A stretch of DNA of 64,000 nucleotides from DATHRK01 sp035465395 (GCA_035465395.1 DATHRK010000038.1:1-64000); one strand, 5' to 3'. Positions 33,737 to 44,563 are shown, counted from the first letter of the stretch. Notes: generated by a model not told the origin, from the sequence alone. Made by a program: numbers and translations.

Positions 33737-34135
33737 CTAGGGCAGCACCCGGATCGTCCCCGTCATCCCGGCCGACTCGTGCGGAAGGCACGTGTACCGG
33801 TAGTCCCCTGCAACGTCCAGCCGGATCTCGAACACGGCCCCCGGCGAGAGGTTGCCGGAATGCCAGGTCGAGGCGCCTTCGGGGAGCGAGACGGAGGACG
33901 GATCGGCGGCGAGGTCGGGGTCGCCGGTGGAGGTGTGAAGGGTGGCCGAGACGTTGCGCCAGCGTATGGTCTGCCCGGCGCGGATCTCGACGTGCGCCGG
34001 GGCGAACGCCAGCCCGTCCGTCATCTCGACGATGACGACGTCCGTGCCGGGTGGCTCCACGCCCGCCGGCGCCTCGCTGAAGCACGACAGGAGGGCGAGC
34101 GCCGCGAGCGGAGCGGTGCCCCGTGACGGCCTCAC
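33737..34135 (-). CDS. Cupredoxin-domain lipoprotein
   Basis: The 132-residue lipoprotein (ALALLSC lipobox) has a single plastocyanin-like domain. The type 1 copper ligands are all present: a His in SATLHTSTG and the Cys, His and Met in YTCLPHESAGM. It could carry electrons at the membrane surface or store copper. The GTG start overlaps the stop of the upstream barrel-cupredoxin gene (GTGA), placing it as the third gene of a cupredoxin operon. Confidence 0.88.
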   Translation of the reverse strand: MRPSRGTAPLAALALLSCFSEAPAGVEPPGTDVVIVEMTDGLAFAPAHVEIRAGQTIRWRNVSATLHTSTGDPDLAADPSSVSLPEGASTWHSGNLSPGAVFEIRLDVAGDYRYTCLPHESAGMTGTIRVLP

Positions 34136-35235
34136 GGGACCACCACGATCGTGCCGATCATGCCGGCTCCCTCGTGGGGCAGGCAGACGTACCGGTACAT
34201 CCCGGGCAGGTCGAAGTTGCGGACGAACTGCTGGCCGGGAGAGAGGGCCCCGGAATCGAAGGCGGGGGCCCCCTCGGGCAGCGCCACGCTGCTCTCCTGC
34301 TGCGCCCGCCCGGGATCGGCCGTGACCGTGTGCACGAGCCTGGAGTCGTTCACCCAACGGATCGACTGGCCCACGCGAACGCGAACGGTGTCCGGGATGA
34401 AGCGCAGATCGTCGGTCATCCTCACGTCCAGGTCCGCGCGGACGCCGGCCGCTGCTTCCGGCGCTCCGCCGAACCACCGGCTCAGCGTCAGGGGAACCGT
34501 GAACTCGAAGCCGAACCGGACGTCCTCGGTGCCGACGGACGCCCCCTCGAGGGTTGTGGTGAGCACGTTGGAGGCGTGCAGTGACATGGTGTGCGGGGTG
34601 GTGGGAATGCGGGCGTGCAGGCCCGCGCCCCACGCGATGTCCTCACCTCCGGCCCTGTCCAGCAGGCTCGAGGCATCCCCCGCCAACGCCAGCCAGTCCA
34701 ACAGCCGAACCACCACACCGACGCCCACCGCCCCGCGCGCCTCCTCTCCGGCGTACGGGGAGGTGAAGCCGCGCACCACGCCGATGAGCCGGACGGGGGA
34801 GAATTCGAGCGCGCCGGTGAGCTCCGCATCCAGGCTCTCGGCCGCCTGGTTCCAGGCCGCGTGCAGGGAGAGCGGCCTGGCGCCACCCGAGCCGAGCGTG
34901 GGGTTCCACCGCGCGAAGAACTCCCACTCGTTGGGGAAGCCCAGCCGCACGGCGGAGCTCGTCGCGTAGCGCGCGCCGACCATGGCATCGACCGGGAGGC
35001 CCGCCGCCAGGAGAAACGTCGGCGAGTTGAGCACCTTCCGCGCCGGCGGGTCGGAGGCGGAGAAACGGTGCAGGAAGTGGAACTGGAGGACGCCGGGCCG
35101 GGCCACCCAGGTCCCCCCCAGGTTGGGCGGCCGGAGCAGCAGCGACTGGGCCGCGGCCGGCTCGTACAACACCGGGCCGGCGACCACGATGGCGACGAGC
35201 GCCCCGGCTCGGATTCGTCCGCGCCCCGGGTTCAT
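34132..35235 (-). CDS. DUF5777-like outer-membrane barrel fused to a C-terminal cupredoxin
   Basis: This 367-residue exported protein has a signal peptide ending near PAAAQ. Residues about 25-270 form a beta-rich barrel-like region with LQFHFLHRFSASDPPARKVL and SPTFLLAAGLPVDAMVGARYAT, as in DUF5777 proteins. Residues about 275-367 are a cupredoxin with His in SRLVHTVTA and Cys/His/Met in YVCLPHEGAGM. A barrel joined to a blue-copper domain is unusual and suggests electron transfer or copper handling at the outer membrane. The ATG at 35235 was preferred over a TTG at 35259. Confidence 0.75.
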   Translation of the reverse strand: MNPGRGRIRAGALVAIVVAGPVLYEPAAAQSLLLRPPNLGGTWVARPGVLQFHFLHRFSASDPPARKVLNSPTFLLAAGLPVDAMVGARYATSSAVRLGFPNEWEFFARWNPTLGSGGARPLSLHAAWNQAAESLDAELTGALEFSPVRLIGVVRGFTSPYAGEEARGAVGVGVVVRLLDWLALAGDASSLLDRAGGEDIAWGAGLHARIPTTPHTMSLHASNVLTTTLEGASVGTEDVRFGFEFTVPLTLSRWFGGAPEAAAGVRADLDVRMTDDLRFIPDTVRVRVGQSIRWVNDSRLVHTVTADPGRAQQESSVALPEGAPAFDSGALSPGQQFVRNFDLPGMYRYVCLPHEGAGMIGTIVVVP

Positions 35236-35278
35236 CGAGATCCGAACACGCGCGAACAAACTGGCCCCACGTGCTCGC

Positions 35279-36190
35279 TCATTGCACGCGGATCACGCCG
35301 GTCATGTTCTGCGCCTGATGAGGCGTACAGAAGTACTCGTAGGTGCCAGGAGTATCGAACGTGTGCACGAAGGTGGAGCCGTTGCCGCTCAGGTCGGCGT
35401 CCGACCACTCGGAATGGCCGTTCGGCGTCACGGTGTGGAACAGCGACGACGTGTTCGTCCAGCGAACGGTCGTGCCGGGGCTGATGGTGATGTCCGCCGG
35501 CGTGAAGGTGAGTGACGCGGTCGCCGACACCTCGACGACGGTCCCCCCGAGCTCGGCACGCATCTGGAAAGTGATCTGCGGACTGCCTCCCGGGGCGAGC
35601 GCCACGTCCCGCCGCATCTGCTCTCCGGGCGAGAGCTCCAGCCCGGCCGGCGGCACCGCCTCGAGGTCGTAGGCGCCCGCGGGAAGTCCGGCGAAGGCGA
35701 ATGTCCCGTCCGCGCCCGTCGTGCCGCTGGCGCGCACCGTGGCTTGGCCGTCGTCGAAGAGCCGCACGGTCACGCCCGCGCGCGGGCTTCCATCGGCGAG
35801 CACGCTCGCCGTGATGGTGCCGGTCTGCGCCGCCAGCGCGACGTTCGTCACCGTCGTTTGAGATTCGACCACGGTCACGGAAACCGACCCCGCCTGACCC
35901 GGTGCCAGGTCGTAACCCGCCGGGGGCGCGATGGCGAGCGTCCATGTACCGGTCGCCAGGTTCGAGAACGTGAAGGATCCGTCCGCCCCGCTCGTGCCGC
36001 TTCGATTGGACTGGCCGCTGCGGGACAGCGTGAAATCCGCTCCGGCGACGCCCGTGCCTCCGACGGCGGCGACCACACGCGCGGAACCCGTCGGATTCGG
36101 CCCGGTCCCCCCGCCTCCGTCTCCTCCTCCGCAAGCTGCGAGGCCGATCGAGGGCAGCAGGGTCAGAAGGAAGGTACGGGACGAGAACAT
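35279..36190 (-). CDS. Lipoprotein with two carboxypeptidase-regulatory-like repeats and a C-terminal cupredoxin
   Basis: The 303-residue lipoprotein (IGLAAC lipobox, then a Gly-rich linker) has two transthyretin-like repeats with matching SGADGSFTFSNLATGTW and TGADGTFAFAGLPAGAY. The cupredoxin domain (about 215-303) has His in SLFHTVTP and Cys/His in YFCTPHQAQNM, with Met as axial ligand. It is the first of three adjacent cupredoxin genes on the same strand, 43 bases before the next. The ATG has GGAGGGG upstream. The partner is unknown. Confidence 0.85.
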   Translation of the reverse strand: MFSSRTFLLTLLPSIGLAACGGGDGGGGTGPNPTGSARVVAAVGGTGVAGADFTLSRSGQSNRSGTSGADGSFTFSNLATGTWTLAIAPPAGYDLAPGQAGSVSVTVVESQTTVTNVALAAQTGTITASVLADGSPRAGVTVRLFDDGQATVRASGTTGADGTFAFAGLPAGAYDLEAVPPAGLELSPGEQMRRDVALAPGGSPQITFQMRAELGGTVVEVSATASLTFTPADITISPGTTVRWTNTSSLFHTVTPNGHSEWSDADLSGNGSTFVHTFDTPGTYEYFCTPHQAQNMTGVIRVQ

Positions 36191-36265
36191 GCGTGCCCCT
36201 CCGTCAGCCGGTCGTGGGTTCCTGGTCGTGCGCAATCTAAGGTTGGAAACGGACGAAAAACTAAT

Positions 36266-36766
36266 TTATGACGCGGATAGCCTGGAGACCGCCGTAGAAT
36301 CCTCGCTGAGAATAGCCTTTTGGTGTCGATCCTTCGACGTGCTCAGCACGATGGTCGTGCGGGTGGACGCCACGGTCGGTAGGCGTTGGATCTTGGCATC
36401 GAGCAGCGTCCCCAGAGCGTCCGTGTCCGCGACTCTCACCTTGAGGTAGAAGCAGTCGTCTCCGACCACCCTGTGCACTTCGGCCACCTCATCGATCTCG
36501 CCGAGCTCGCGGGCGGTCGCCTCCGCACGCGCTCCCTCGCTGGTACGCACGAGCACGAACGCCAACAGGTTCTCGCCGAGCGCGTGCGGATCCACGAGAG
36601 CGTGGTATCCGGATATCACGCCCTGTTCCTCCAGCTTGCGCACCCGCTGGAACACCGCGGACGCCGCCAGCCCTACCTGCCGCGCTATCTCGGCGTTCGA
36701 GATCCGGGCGTTGCGCTGCAGGAGCGTGAGGATACGGCGATCGCAGTCGTCGAGTTGGTGTGCCAT
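36266..36766 (-). CDS. Lrp/AsnC-family transcriptional regulator
   Basis: The 166-residue protein has an N-terminal winged helix-turn-helix (LDDCDRRILTLLQRNARIS, then AEIARQVGLAASAVFQRVRKL) and a C-terminal RAM ligand domain (LLAFVLVRTSE, VVGDDCFYLKVRV). Lrp-type proteins sense amino acids or related metabolites. Its place directly after the nucleobase permease gene, 55 bases downstream on the same strand, suggests control of the pyrimidine catabolic operon, perhaps with beta-alanine or beta-aminoisobutyrate as effector. ATG at 36766; an upstream TTG at 36802 is possible. Confidence 0.92.
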   Translation of the reverse strand: MAHQLDDCDRRILTLLQRNARISNAEIARQVGLAASAVFQRVRKLEEQGVISGYHALVDPHALGENLLAFVLVRTSEGARAEATARELGEIDEVAEVHRVVGDDCFYLKVRVADTDALGTLLDAKIQRLPTVASTRTTIVLSTSKDRHQKAILSEDSTAVSRLSAS

Positions 36767-36821
36767 GCCGCCAAAGATGGCGCCCGGGCGGGAGCCGATC
36801 AATCGTGCGGGCGCGGCGAGC

Positions 36822-38339
<1,518 letters not shown>

Positions 38340-38403
38340 CAGCGGCGGTTCTCCGCCGGGCGGCCGAGGAGACGGGCGCGGCGACGGCCGATGGGACCGC
38401 CGC

Positions 38404-39795
38404 TCACCGGCCCAGCGCGTCCGGTGTCCGGTGCAGCCACTTCCCCCTGCCCTCCTGCCCCACCACGACGTAGTCGTCGACGATCACATCGCCCCTCGAC
38501 AGCGTCGTCCGCGCGAACCCCGCGAGATCCCACCCTTCGAACGGGGACCAGTCGGCGTTCGTCTCCATGGCGGCCGGGTCCACCGTCATGCGCTTTTCGG
38601 GGTGGATCACCGCCAGGTCGGCGTCCATTCCGACCGCGATCGCGCCCTTGCGGTCCCCCAGCCCCATGATCCGAGCAGGCGCGGTGCAGAGCTTCCGGCA
38701 CATCTCCTCCAGCGACAGCCGTCCGCCGAGGACGCCATGCGTGTAGGTCAGCGGCATCAGCGTTTCGAGGCCCGGCATGCCCATCGGGATCTTGGTGAAA
38801 TCCCCTTCCCACATCGCCTTCTGCTCGCGCGTGAACGTGCACGTGTCGGTGGAGATCACCGAGACCTCTCCGTCGCGCAGGCCACGCCACAGGCGCTCCG
38901 AGTCCTCGGGCTTCTTGAGCTGCGGGCAGCACGCGTAGAGGTGACCGTCCTCCTGGTCGAACACGGAGTCGTCCAGCACCAGGTACTGCACGCACGTCTC
39001 GGCGATCACGGGCACGCCCCGGCCCTGGGCGGCCTTGATGATGTCGGCGCCCTCCCCGGTGGACATGTGGACGATGTAGAGCTTGCCGCCGGTCGCTTCG
39101 CACCACGCGACGACCCGCTGAATGGCCTCGGCCTCGATGAAGTTCGGCCGCGTCATCGCGTGCAGGCGGGCGCCGTGCTCCGCCATGAGCTCGGGGGTGT
39201 GGTGTCGCGCGATGAGCTCATCCAGGACGCGCGACGACTCGGCGTGGACGAGCAGCATGGCGCCGAGCTCCTTCATTTTCTCGAGCGTGCCGAAGAGCGC
39301 GCGATCGTCCGACTGCCAGCCCTCCGACTCGTAGATCATGAACTCCTTGAAGGTCGGGAAGCCGCGCTCGACCATGCCCTCGATCTGGTCGCGGTGCTCG
39401 TCGAACCGGGTCACGCAGATGTGGAACGTGTAGTCGATCAGCGACTTCCCCTCGGCCTTGGCGAGCCAGTTGTCGGCCGCGTCGGACAGCGAGTCGCCGT
39501 CGTAGGGGATGGCGAAGTCGATCAGCGTCGTCACTCCCCCGCGCGCGCCCGCGCGCGTGCCTGTACGGTAGTCGTCGGCCGAGACGGTGCCGCAGAAGGG
39601 CAGCTCGAGGTGCACGTGCACGTCAAGCACGCCCGGGATCACCAGGTGATCCGAGGCGTCGACGACGTCGGCGCCGTTCGCGCTCAGATCCGGCCCGACC
39701 GCGGCGATCCTCTCGCCGTCGATGCCGACGTCGGCCTCGATCACGCCTTCGGGCGTCACCACCCGGCCACCCTTCACGAGCCGCGTGTAGCTCAT
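38404..39795 (-). CDS. Dihydropyrimidinase (D-hydantoinase)
   Basis: The 463-residue cyclic amidohydrolase has the binuclear metal site: LDVHVHLELPF, the carbamylated Lys in PTFKEFMIYES, LLVHAESS, KLYIVHMSTGEG and VISTDTCTF. It opens dihydrouracil or 5-substituted hydantoins to N-carbamoyl amino acids. The ATG at 39795 overlaps the aminotransferase stop (ATGA), so the two are translationally coupled. PreA and ureidopropionase nearby favour the dihydropyrimidinase role in reductive pyrimidine catabolism. Confidence 0.94.
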   Translation of the reverse strand: MSYTRLVKGGRVVTPEGVIEADVGIDGERIAAVGPDLSANGADVVDASDHLVIPGVLDVHVHLELPFCGTVSADDYRTGTRAGARGGVTTLIDFAIPYDGDSLSDAADNWLAKAEGKSLIDYTFHICVTRFDEHRDQIEGMVERGFPTFKEFMIYESEGWQSDDRALFGTLEKMKELGAMLLVHAESSRVLDELIARHHTPELMAEHGARLHAMTRPNFIEAEAIQRVVAWCEATGGKLYIVHMSTGEGADIIKAAQGRGVPVIAETCVQYLVLDDSVFDQEDGHLYACCPQLKKPEDSERLWRGLRDGEVSVISTDTCTFTREQKAMWEGDFTKIPMGMPGLETLMPLTYTHGVLGGRLSLEEMCRKLCTAPARIMGLGDRKGAIAVGMDADLAVIHPEKRMTVDPAAMETNADWSPFEGWDLAGFARTTLSRGDVIVDDYVVVGQEGRGKWLHRTPDALGR

Positions 39796-41162
39796 CGACC
39801 ATCCCCCACGGCCTCGAGCGCCTCGTCCAATACCGCCAGCGTGAAGTCCACGTCGTCGGCCGTAATGCACATGGGCGGCTTGATGCGCAGCACATTGCCG
39901 TCGAGTCCGCCCTTGCCGATCAGTACGCCGCGCTCGCGCGCCTGCTCGAGCACCTCGGCGGTCGCTTCCTTCGCTGGCTCCTTCGTGGCGCGGTCCTTCA
40001 CGAGCTCCACCCCGAGCATGAGGCCCAGGCCTCGCACGTCGCCGATCACTTCGTGGCGTGACGCCAACGCCTCGAGCCCGCCCTTCAAGCGGGCGCCCAG
40101 CACGCGGCAGTTCTCCTGCAGCCCGTCCTCGTCGATCGCGTCCAGCACCGCGAGCCCCGCGGCCATCGAGACGGGGTTGCCGCCGAAGGTGTTGAAGTGG
40201 ATGCGCTGCGTCAGCGACGCAGCGATCTCAGCGGTCGTGGTGACGGCGGCGATCGGCGCGCCGTTGCCGAGGCCCTTGGCCATCGTGACGATGTCGGGCG
40301 TGACGCCGAAGTTCTGGAAGCCCCAGTAATGCGCCCCCGTGCGGCCGAATCCGGTCTGCACCTCATCGGCGATGCACAGTCCGCCGTGGTCCCGCACGAC
40401 GCCGTAGGCCTCCTTCAGGTAGTTGGAGGCGCCCAGCGTCGCGCCGCCGACGCCCTGGATGGGCTCGGCGATGAACGCCGCGACCCGTCCCGGGGTGGAG
40501 TAGCGGATCAGATCGCGGATGTCGGCGGCGCTCCTGCGCGCGATCTCCTCGGGCGCGCCGTCGAAGGGGTTGCGGTAGGGGTCCGGGCAGACCGCGTGAT
40601 GGACGCGCGTGTTCTGCGGCACCGGGTACTTCCAGGTGCTGTGCGAGGTGAGTCCGAGCGCCGCGGGCGAGGTCCCGTGGTAGGCGTTGCGCAGCGCGAT
40701 CACGTCGGTGTGGCCGGTGTGCAGGCGGGCCATCGTGATCGCGAGGTCGTTCGCCTCGCTGCCGCTGTTCACGAAGTACGTGACGTCCAGCCCCCCGGGC
40801 ATCTTGGACGCCAGCTTCTTCGCCAGAAGGGGCAGGTTCGGGTGCAGGTAGATCGTGGTGGCGTGCTGGAGGGTCTCGACCTGCCGGGACACGGCGGCGG
40901 TGACCCTGGGATGCGCGTGCCCGCAGGAGACGGTGACGATCCCCGCGAACATGTCCAGGTAGCGCCGGCCCCTCTCGTCGAAGAGCCATTGCATCCACCC
41001 CTCGACGATCATGATCGGATCGCGATAGAGGGTGAACACCGCGGGATTCACGTACTGGCGCCGGAGCGCCAGCACCTCGTCTCGGGACGGACCGTCGTAC
41101 GGTCTGGGCTGGTGGTCGCAAGCCGGCATCACGGGGGCCTGCCGCACCGCCGCTTCAGGCAT
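39792..41162 (-). CDS. Class III aminotransferase, AGXT2/beta-alanine-pyruvate type
   Basis: The 456-residue PLP enzyme has YFVNSGSEANDLAITMAR, LCIADEVQTGFGRTG with the cofactor Asp, and TMAKGLGNGAPIAAV with the Schiff-base Lys. The sequence style matches mitochondrial-type alanine-glyoxylate aminotransferase 2, which also uses beta-alanine and beta-aminoisobutyrate. Here it would convert beta-alanine to malonate semialdehyde for the MmsA-type dehydrogenase. The ATG lies inside the 3' end of the PreA gene (8-base overlap). Confidence 0.92.
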   Translation of the reverse strand: MPEAAVRQAPVMPACDHQPRPYDGPSRDEVLALRRQYVNPAVFTLYRDPIMIVEGWMQWLFDERGRRYLDMFAGIVTVSCGHAHPRVTAAVSRQVETLQHATTIYLHPNLPLLAKKLASKMPGGLDVTYFVNSGSEANDLAITMARLHTGHTDVIALRNAYHGTSPAALGLTSHSTWKYPVPQNTRVHHAVCPDPYRNPFDGAPEEIARRSAADIRDLIRYSTPGRVAAFIAEPIQGVGGATLGASNYLKEAYGVVRDHGGLCIADEVQTGFGRTGAHYWGFQNFGVTPDIVTMAKGLGNGAPIAAVTTTAEIAASLTQRIHFNTFGGNPVSMAAGLAVLDAIDEDGLQENCRVLGARLKGGLEALASRHEVIGDVRGLGLMLGVELVKDRATKEPAKEATAEVLEQARERGVLIGKGGLDGNVLRIKPPMCITADDVDFTLAVLDEALEAVGDGR

Positions 41163-42288
41163 GCGCCGGCTCCGCCGGATCGGCGTAGCCCTCCATGGCC
41201 TCGTGGCCGCCGTGATAGTCCGCGTCGTCGGGCCGCCGGATCTCCGACTGCGCCACGATGCGGTCGCGACGGATGCCCCGGAAGTCCTCGACCGACGTCC
41301 AGCCCTTGTCGGCGTTGGCTTCCAGGAACGCCACCAGGCCTTCGTTCAGGCGCTGGATCACGTTGGGTCCTATGGCGCGATCGAGCATCGCGGCCGTGCA
41401 GACCTGCACGGTCCCGCAGCCGAGGAGGAAGTAGTTCAACGCCTGGCGGAAATCCGAGACGCCGCCGATGCCGGAGTACTCACCGTCGGGATGCGCCTGG
41501 GCGATCTTCGCCATGTTCGCCAGGGACAGCGGCAGGATCGCCGGGCCTCCCAGGCCGCCGCTGGACACCAGCCCGTCCACGTTGATCTCGAACTCCAGCG
41601 TATCGGCATCCACCAGCGGCAGAGAGGGGAAGGTGTTGGAGGACACGACCGCGGCGGCGCCGCCGCGGAAGCACGCGCCCGCCTCGGCCGCGATGTCGTC
41701 GGTGGAGGGCGTGAGCTTGCACCACACCGGTACGCTCGCGACCTCGACCACCGCCTCCGTCACGTAGGAGCACAGCTCGGGCTCCTGGCCGATGTTGGAG
41801 CCCATGTCCTTACGGTCCATGTGCGGGCAGGAGAAATTGAGCTCCAACGCGTCCGCGCCCGCCTCCTGGCATCCTTCGGCGAGCGTCTGCCACGCCTTCA
41901 GCTCCTCGTCCGAGCCGGAGCCGGCCATGATCGACGCGACCAGGACCCTCTCCGGGTGCTGGGCCTTGATGCGCTCGATGCGGGGAATCCACCAGTCGAG
42001 CGGCTTGTCGGAGATGAGCTCCCAGTTCCACGATGAGTGGAGCGCCGAGCCGGCCGCCTTCTTCATGGTGACGAAGTTGGATTCCGGATCCGTCCGGAAG
42101 AACTTGGTGCGCGCGCCGTACACGTTGACCACCGGGTGCAGGCCAATGGTCTTGGCGACGACCCCGCCCCAGCCCGCGTCGAACGCGCGCAGAATGTTCG
42201 TCTCGGACTCCGTCGGCGGCGCCGAGGAGAGCAGGAAGGGGTTCTCGAACGGTATCCCCGTAAACGTGACGCTCGTATCGATGCTCAT
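41155..42288 (-). CDS. preA: Dihydropyrimidine dehydrogenase catalytic subunit (PreA-like) without ferredoxin domain
   Basis: The 377-residue protein is a dihydroorotate-dehydrogenase-type FMN barrel with LELNFSCPHM, VPVWCKLTPSTDDI and GIGGVSDFRQALNYFLLGC, close to the pyrimidine-reducing domain of DPD and PreA. E. coli PreA ends in a two-cluster ferredoxin domain; here the last 80 residues have no CxxC motifs. No PreT-type subunit is in the cluster. It should reduce uracil or thymine, but the electron route must differ or be encoded elsewhere. The ATG shares one base with the upstream stop (TGATG). Confidence 0.88.
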   Translation of the reverse strand: MSIDTSVTFTGIPFENPFLLSSAPPTESETNILRAFDAGWGGVVAKTIGLHPVVNVYGARTKFFRTDPESNFVTMKKAAGSALHSSWNWELISDKPLDWWIPRIERIKAQHPERVLVASIMAGSGSDEELKAWQTLAEGCQEAGADALELNFSCPHMDRKDMGSNIGQEPELCSYVTEAVVEVASVPVWCKLTPSTDDIAAEAGACFRGGAAAVVSSNTFPSLPLVDADTLEFEINVDGLVSSGGLGGPAILPLSLANMAKIAQAHPDGEYSGIGGVSDFRQALNYFLLGCGTVQVCTAAMLDRAIGPNVIQRLNEGLVAFLEANADKGWTSVEDFRGIRRDRIVAQSEIRRPDDADYHGGHEAMEGYADPAEPAHA

Positions 42289-43766
42289 CAGGACATCCAG
42301 TTCACGCCGGCTTCCTTGATCCACTTCGTCGTGGTCTTCTTGCTCTGCGTCCAGAATTCGAGCGAGCCCCGGCCCGTGATGTCGCCCGCCCCGAACTTCG
42401 ATTCGTTCCAACCGCCGAAGCTGAACGGCTCGCGCGGAACCGGCACGCCCACGTTCACTCCCACCATCCCCGCGCTGACGCGCGCGGTAACGTAGCGCGC
42501 CATGCCGCCGCTCTCCGTGTACACGGAGGAGGCGTTGCCGTAGGGCGAGGCGTTTTCGATGCGGACGGCGTCGTCGGCGTCCGATGCCCGGATGATAGAT
42601 AGCACGGGCCCGAACACCTCCTCCTGCGCGATGCGCATCTCGGGGGTGACCCGGTCGATCACCGTCGGCCCCACCCAGAAACCATCGTCGTGCCCCTCCA
42701 CGGTGGCGCCGCGGCCGTCCAGCAGGACGACGGCTCCCGCCGCCTCGGCCTCGTCGATGTAGCCTACGATGCGGTCGCGCGCCTCGGCCGACACCACCGG
42801 CCCCACGTCTCGGCCGGGGACGATCGCGCGGGCCGCCTCGACGACGCGCGGAATGACCGCATCGGCGTCCGACACCGCGACCATGACCGACGCGGCCATG
42901 CAGCGCTGGCCCGCGCAACCCGACATCGACGCGGCGACGTTCTCCGCGGTCATGTCGGGGTTCGCGTCGGGCAGCACGATCAGGTGGTTCTTCGCGCCCC
43001 CGAGGGCCAGCACGCGCTTGAGGTTCGAGGACGCGCGCCGGTAGACGATCTTCGCCACCCGCGTGGAGCCGACGAAGCTCACCGCGGCGATGCCGGGGTG
43101 GTCGCAGATGGCCTCGACGGCCGCCGTGCCTCCATGCACGACGTTGAAGACCCCCGGGGGCAGACCCGCCTCGGCCAGGAGCTCGCCGATCCGGTTGGCC
43201 GACAGCGGAACCAGCTCGGACGGCTTCAGGATCATGCAATTGCCCAGCATGAGGGCGTTCGGCACGGTCCAGTTGGGCACCATGTTCGGGAAGTTGAAGG
43301 GCGTGATCGAGGCGACCACACCGACCGGGTTTCGCTCGATGCGGCACTCCACGCCCCGGCTCACCTCCATCACCTCCCCGGCGACGATCTGCGGCAGCGA
43401 GCACGCGAACTCGGTGAGCTCGATCGATTTCGCCACCTCGGCCGTCGCCTCTGACTCGACCTTGCCGTTCTCCTCCGTCACCAACGCCGAAAGCTCCTCG
43501 AGATGCTCTTCCAGGAGCGCCCGATATCGGTAGAAGACCTGCGCCCGCTCCTTGATGGGGGTCGTCGACCAGTCCGGCAGCGCCGCGTGCGCGGCGTCGA
43601 CGGCCTCGGCCACCTCGGCTGCGCCGCCTAGCTTCACGTGCGCGATCACCGAGCCCTTGCGCGGGTCGTACACGTCCAGCGGATCGCCAGCGCCGTCGGT
43701 GAAGGCGCCGCCGATGTAGTGCGGGACGTGGGCGTGCTTGGGTGATTCGAGAGTCGCGGTGCTCAT
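42288..43766 (-). CDS. mmsA: CoA-acylating methylmalonate-semialdehyde dehydrogenase
   Basis: The 492-residue aldehyde dehydrogenase has ITPFNFPNMVPNWTVPNAL, FVGSTRVAKIVYRRA and the nucleophile in GCAGQRCMAAS, all typical of MMSDH. The enzyme converts malonate or methylmalonate semialdehyde to acetyl-CoA or propionyl-CoA, finishing uracil and thymine breakdown and also serving valine and inositol catabolism. It is the first gene of the pyrimidine operon. A perfect TTGACA lies upstream on the minus strand (43929-43924), with a weak -10. Confidence 0.94.
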   Translation of the reverse strand: MSTATLESPKHAHVPHYIGGAFTDGAGDPLDVYDPRKGSVIAHVKLGGAAEVAEAVDAAHAALPDWSTTPIKERAQVFYRYRALLEEHLEELSALVTEENGKVESEATAEVAKSIELTEFACSLPQIVAGEVMEVSRGVECRIERNPVGVVASITPFNFPNMVPNWTVPNALMLGNCMILKPSELVPLSANRIGELLAEAGLPPGVFNVVHGGTAAVEAICDHPGIAAVSFVGSTRVAKIVYRRASSNLKRVLALGGAKNHLIVLPDANPDMTAENVAASMSGCAGQRCMAASVMVAVSDADAVIPRVVEAARAIVPGRDVGPVVSAEARDRIVGYIDEAEAAGAVVLLDGRGATVEGHDDGFWVGPTVIDRVTPEMRIAQEEVFGPVLSIIRASDADDAVRIENASPYGNASSVYTESGGMARYVTARVSAGMVGVNVGVPVPREPFSFGGWNESKFGAGDITGRGSLEFWTQSKKTTTKWIKEAGVNWMS

Positions 43767-44076
43767 GGGACGCTCGCCTGGCTAGCGGGTGGCGCGGGGC
43801 ACCGGCGGCCCGCCGAAGGGCAGATCCGCGTGCACGCGCGTGCGCGAGGCCGTTTCCGGGCGCCGCCTGCCGCGTTGCGGGAATAGGGGGTCATTGGAAA
43901 CGATGCGCCGCGGCGGTTTCGGGTGTCAAGCGGGGCGGCGCCGCACCGGTCCCATTGACAAGGCGCCTCGACCAGGCTTTCCTCACAGCGTAACGGCGGC
44001 CGATCCATCGGCAGCCGGCCCCCGCCGCAACGGCCCGCCCCGCGACGGGCGGCCCTACTCCAGCCGGAGACGTACG
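43767..44076. other. Divergent intergenic region between the pyrimidine operon and an NTF2-like gene
   Basis: The 310 bases hold no recognisable gene. Two perfect TTGACA hexamers point outward: 43929-43924 on the minus strand and 43955-43960 on the plus strand. Each is followed at 17 bases by a poor -10 (GCATCG and TTTCCT), so these are only candidate promoters, possibly needing activation. Confidence 0.4.
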
Positions 44077-44556
44077 ATGACACGAGGTGCTACGTCGCTT
44101 TTCCTTGCGGCAATACTGGCCGTGCCGGCCGCCGCGCTGGCCCAGGAGAAGCAGGAGATGGCGGGCGACCACGCCGCCGGCATCGAGGCTGCCAACGAAG
44201 CGTGGGCGAACGCCTTCAATGCGGGCGACGCCGCCGCCCTGACCGCGATCTACACTCCCGACGCGGTGGTGATGGCGCCGGGCGCGGAGCGCGCCGTCGG
44301 CACGGCCGCCATACAGGCGCTCTTCGAGGCCGCCCTGGGCGCCGCCTCGGGGGTGACGGTCACGCTCGAGTCCGCCGCCCTGGAGCACGCCGGTGATATG
44401 GTGCTGGAGCACGGCAAGTACGTGATGACGGGACCGGACGGCGGCCACGCCGACCACGGCTCCTACATGGCGGTTTGGCGTCAGGTGGACGGGGAATGGA
44501 AGATCTCCCGCGACATCTGGAACAGCAGCATGGCACCCGCCGCCGAGGACATGTAA
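44077..44556 (+). CDS. Secreted SnoaL/DUF4440-like (NTF2-fold) protein
   Basis: The 159-residue protein has a signal peptide (FLAAILAVPAAALAQ) and an NTF2-like fold: EAWANAFNAGDAAALTAIYT, DAVVMAPGAERAVGTAAI and YMAVWRQVDGEWKISRDIWN. Such domains form small cone-shaped pockets used for ligand binding or isomerase-type reactions; the ligand is unknown. The ATG at 44077 has GGAG upstream. A decayed second copy of the family C-terminus seems to lie just downstream on the opposite strand. Confidence 0.85.
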   Translation: MTRGATSLFLAAILAVPAAALAQEKQEMAGDHAAGIEAANEAWANAFNAGDAAALTAIYTPDAVVMAPGAERAVGTAAIQALFEAALGAASGVTVTLESAALEHAGDMVLEHGKYVMTGPDGGHADHGSYMAVWRQVDGEWKISRDIWNSSMAPAAEDM

Positions 44557-44563
44557 CGCAGGG

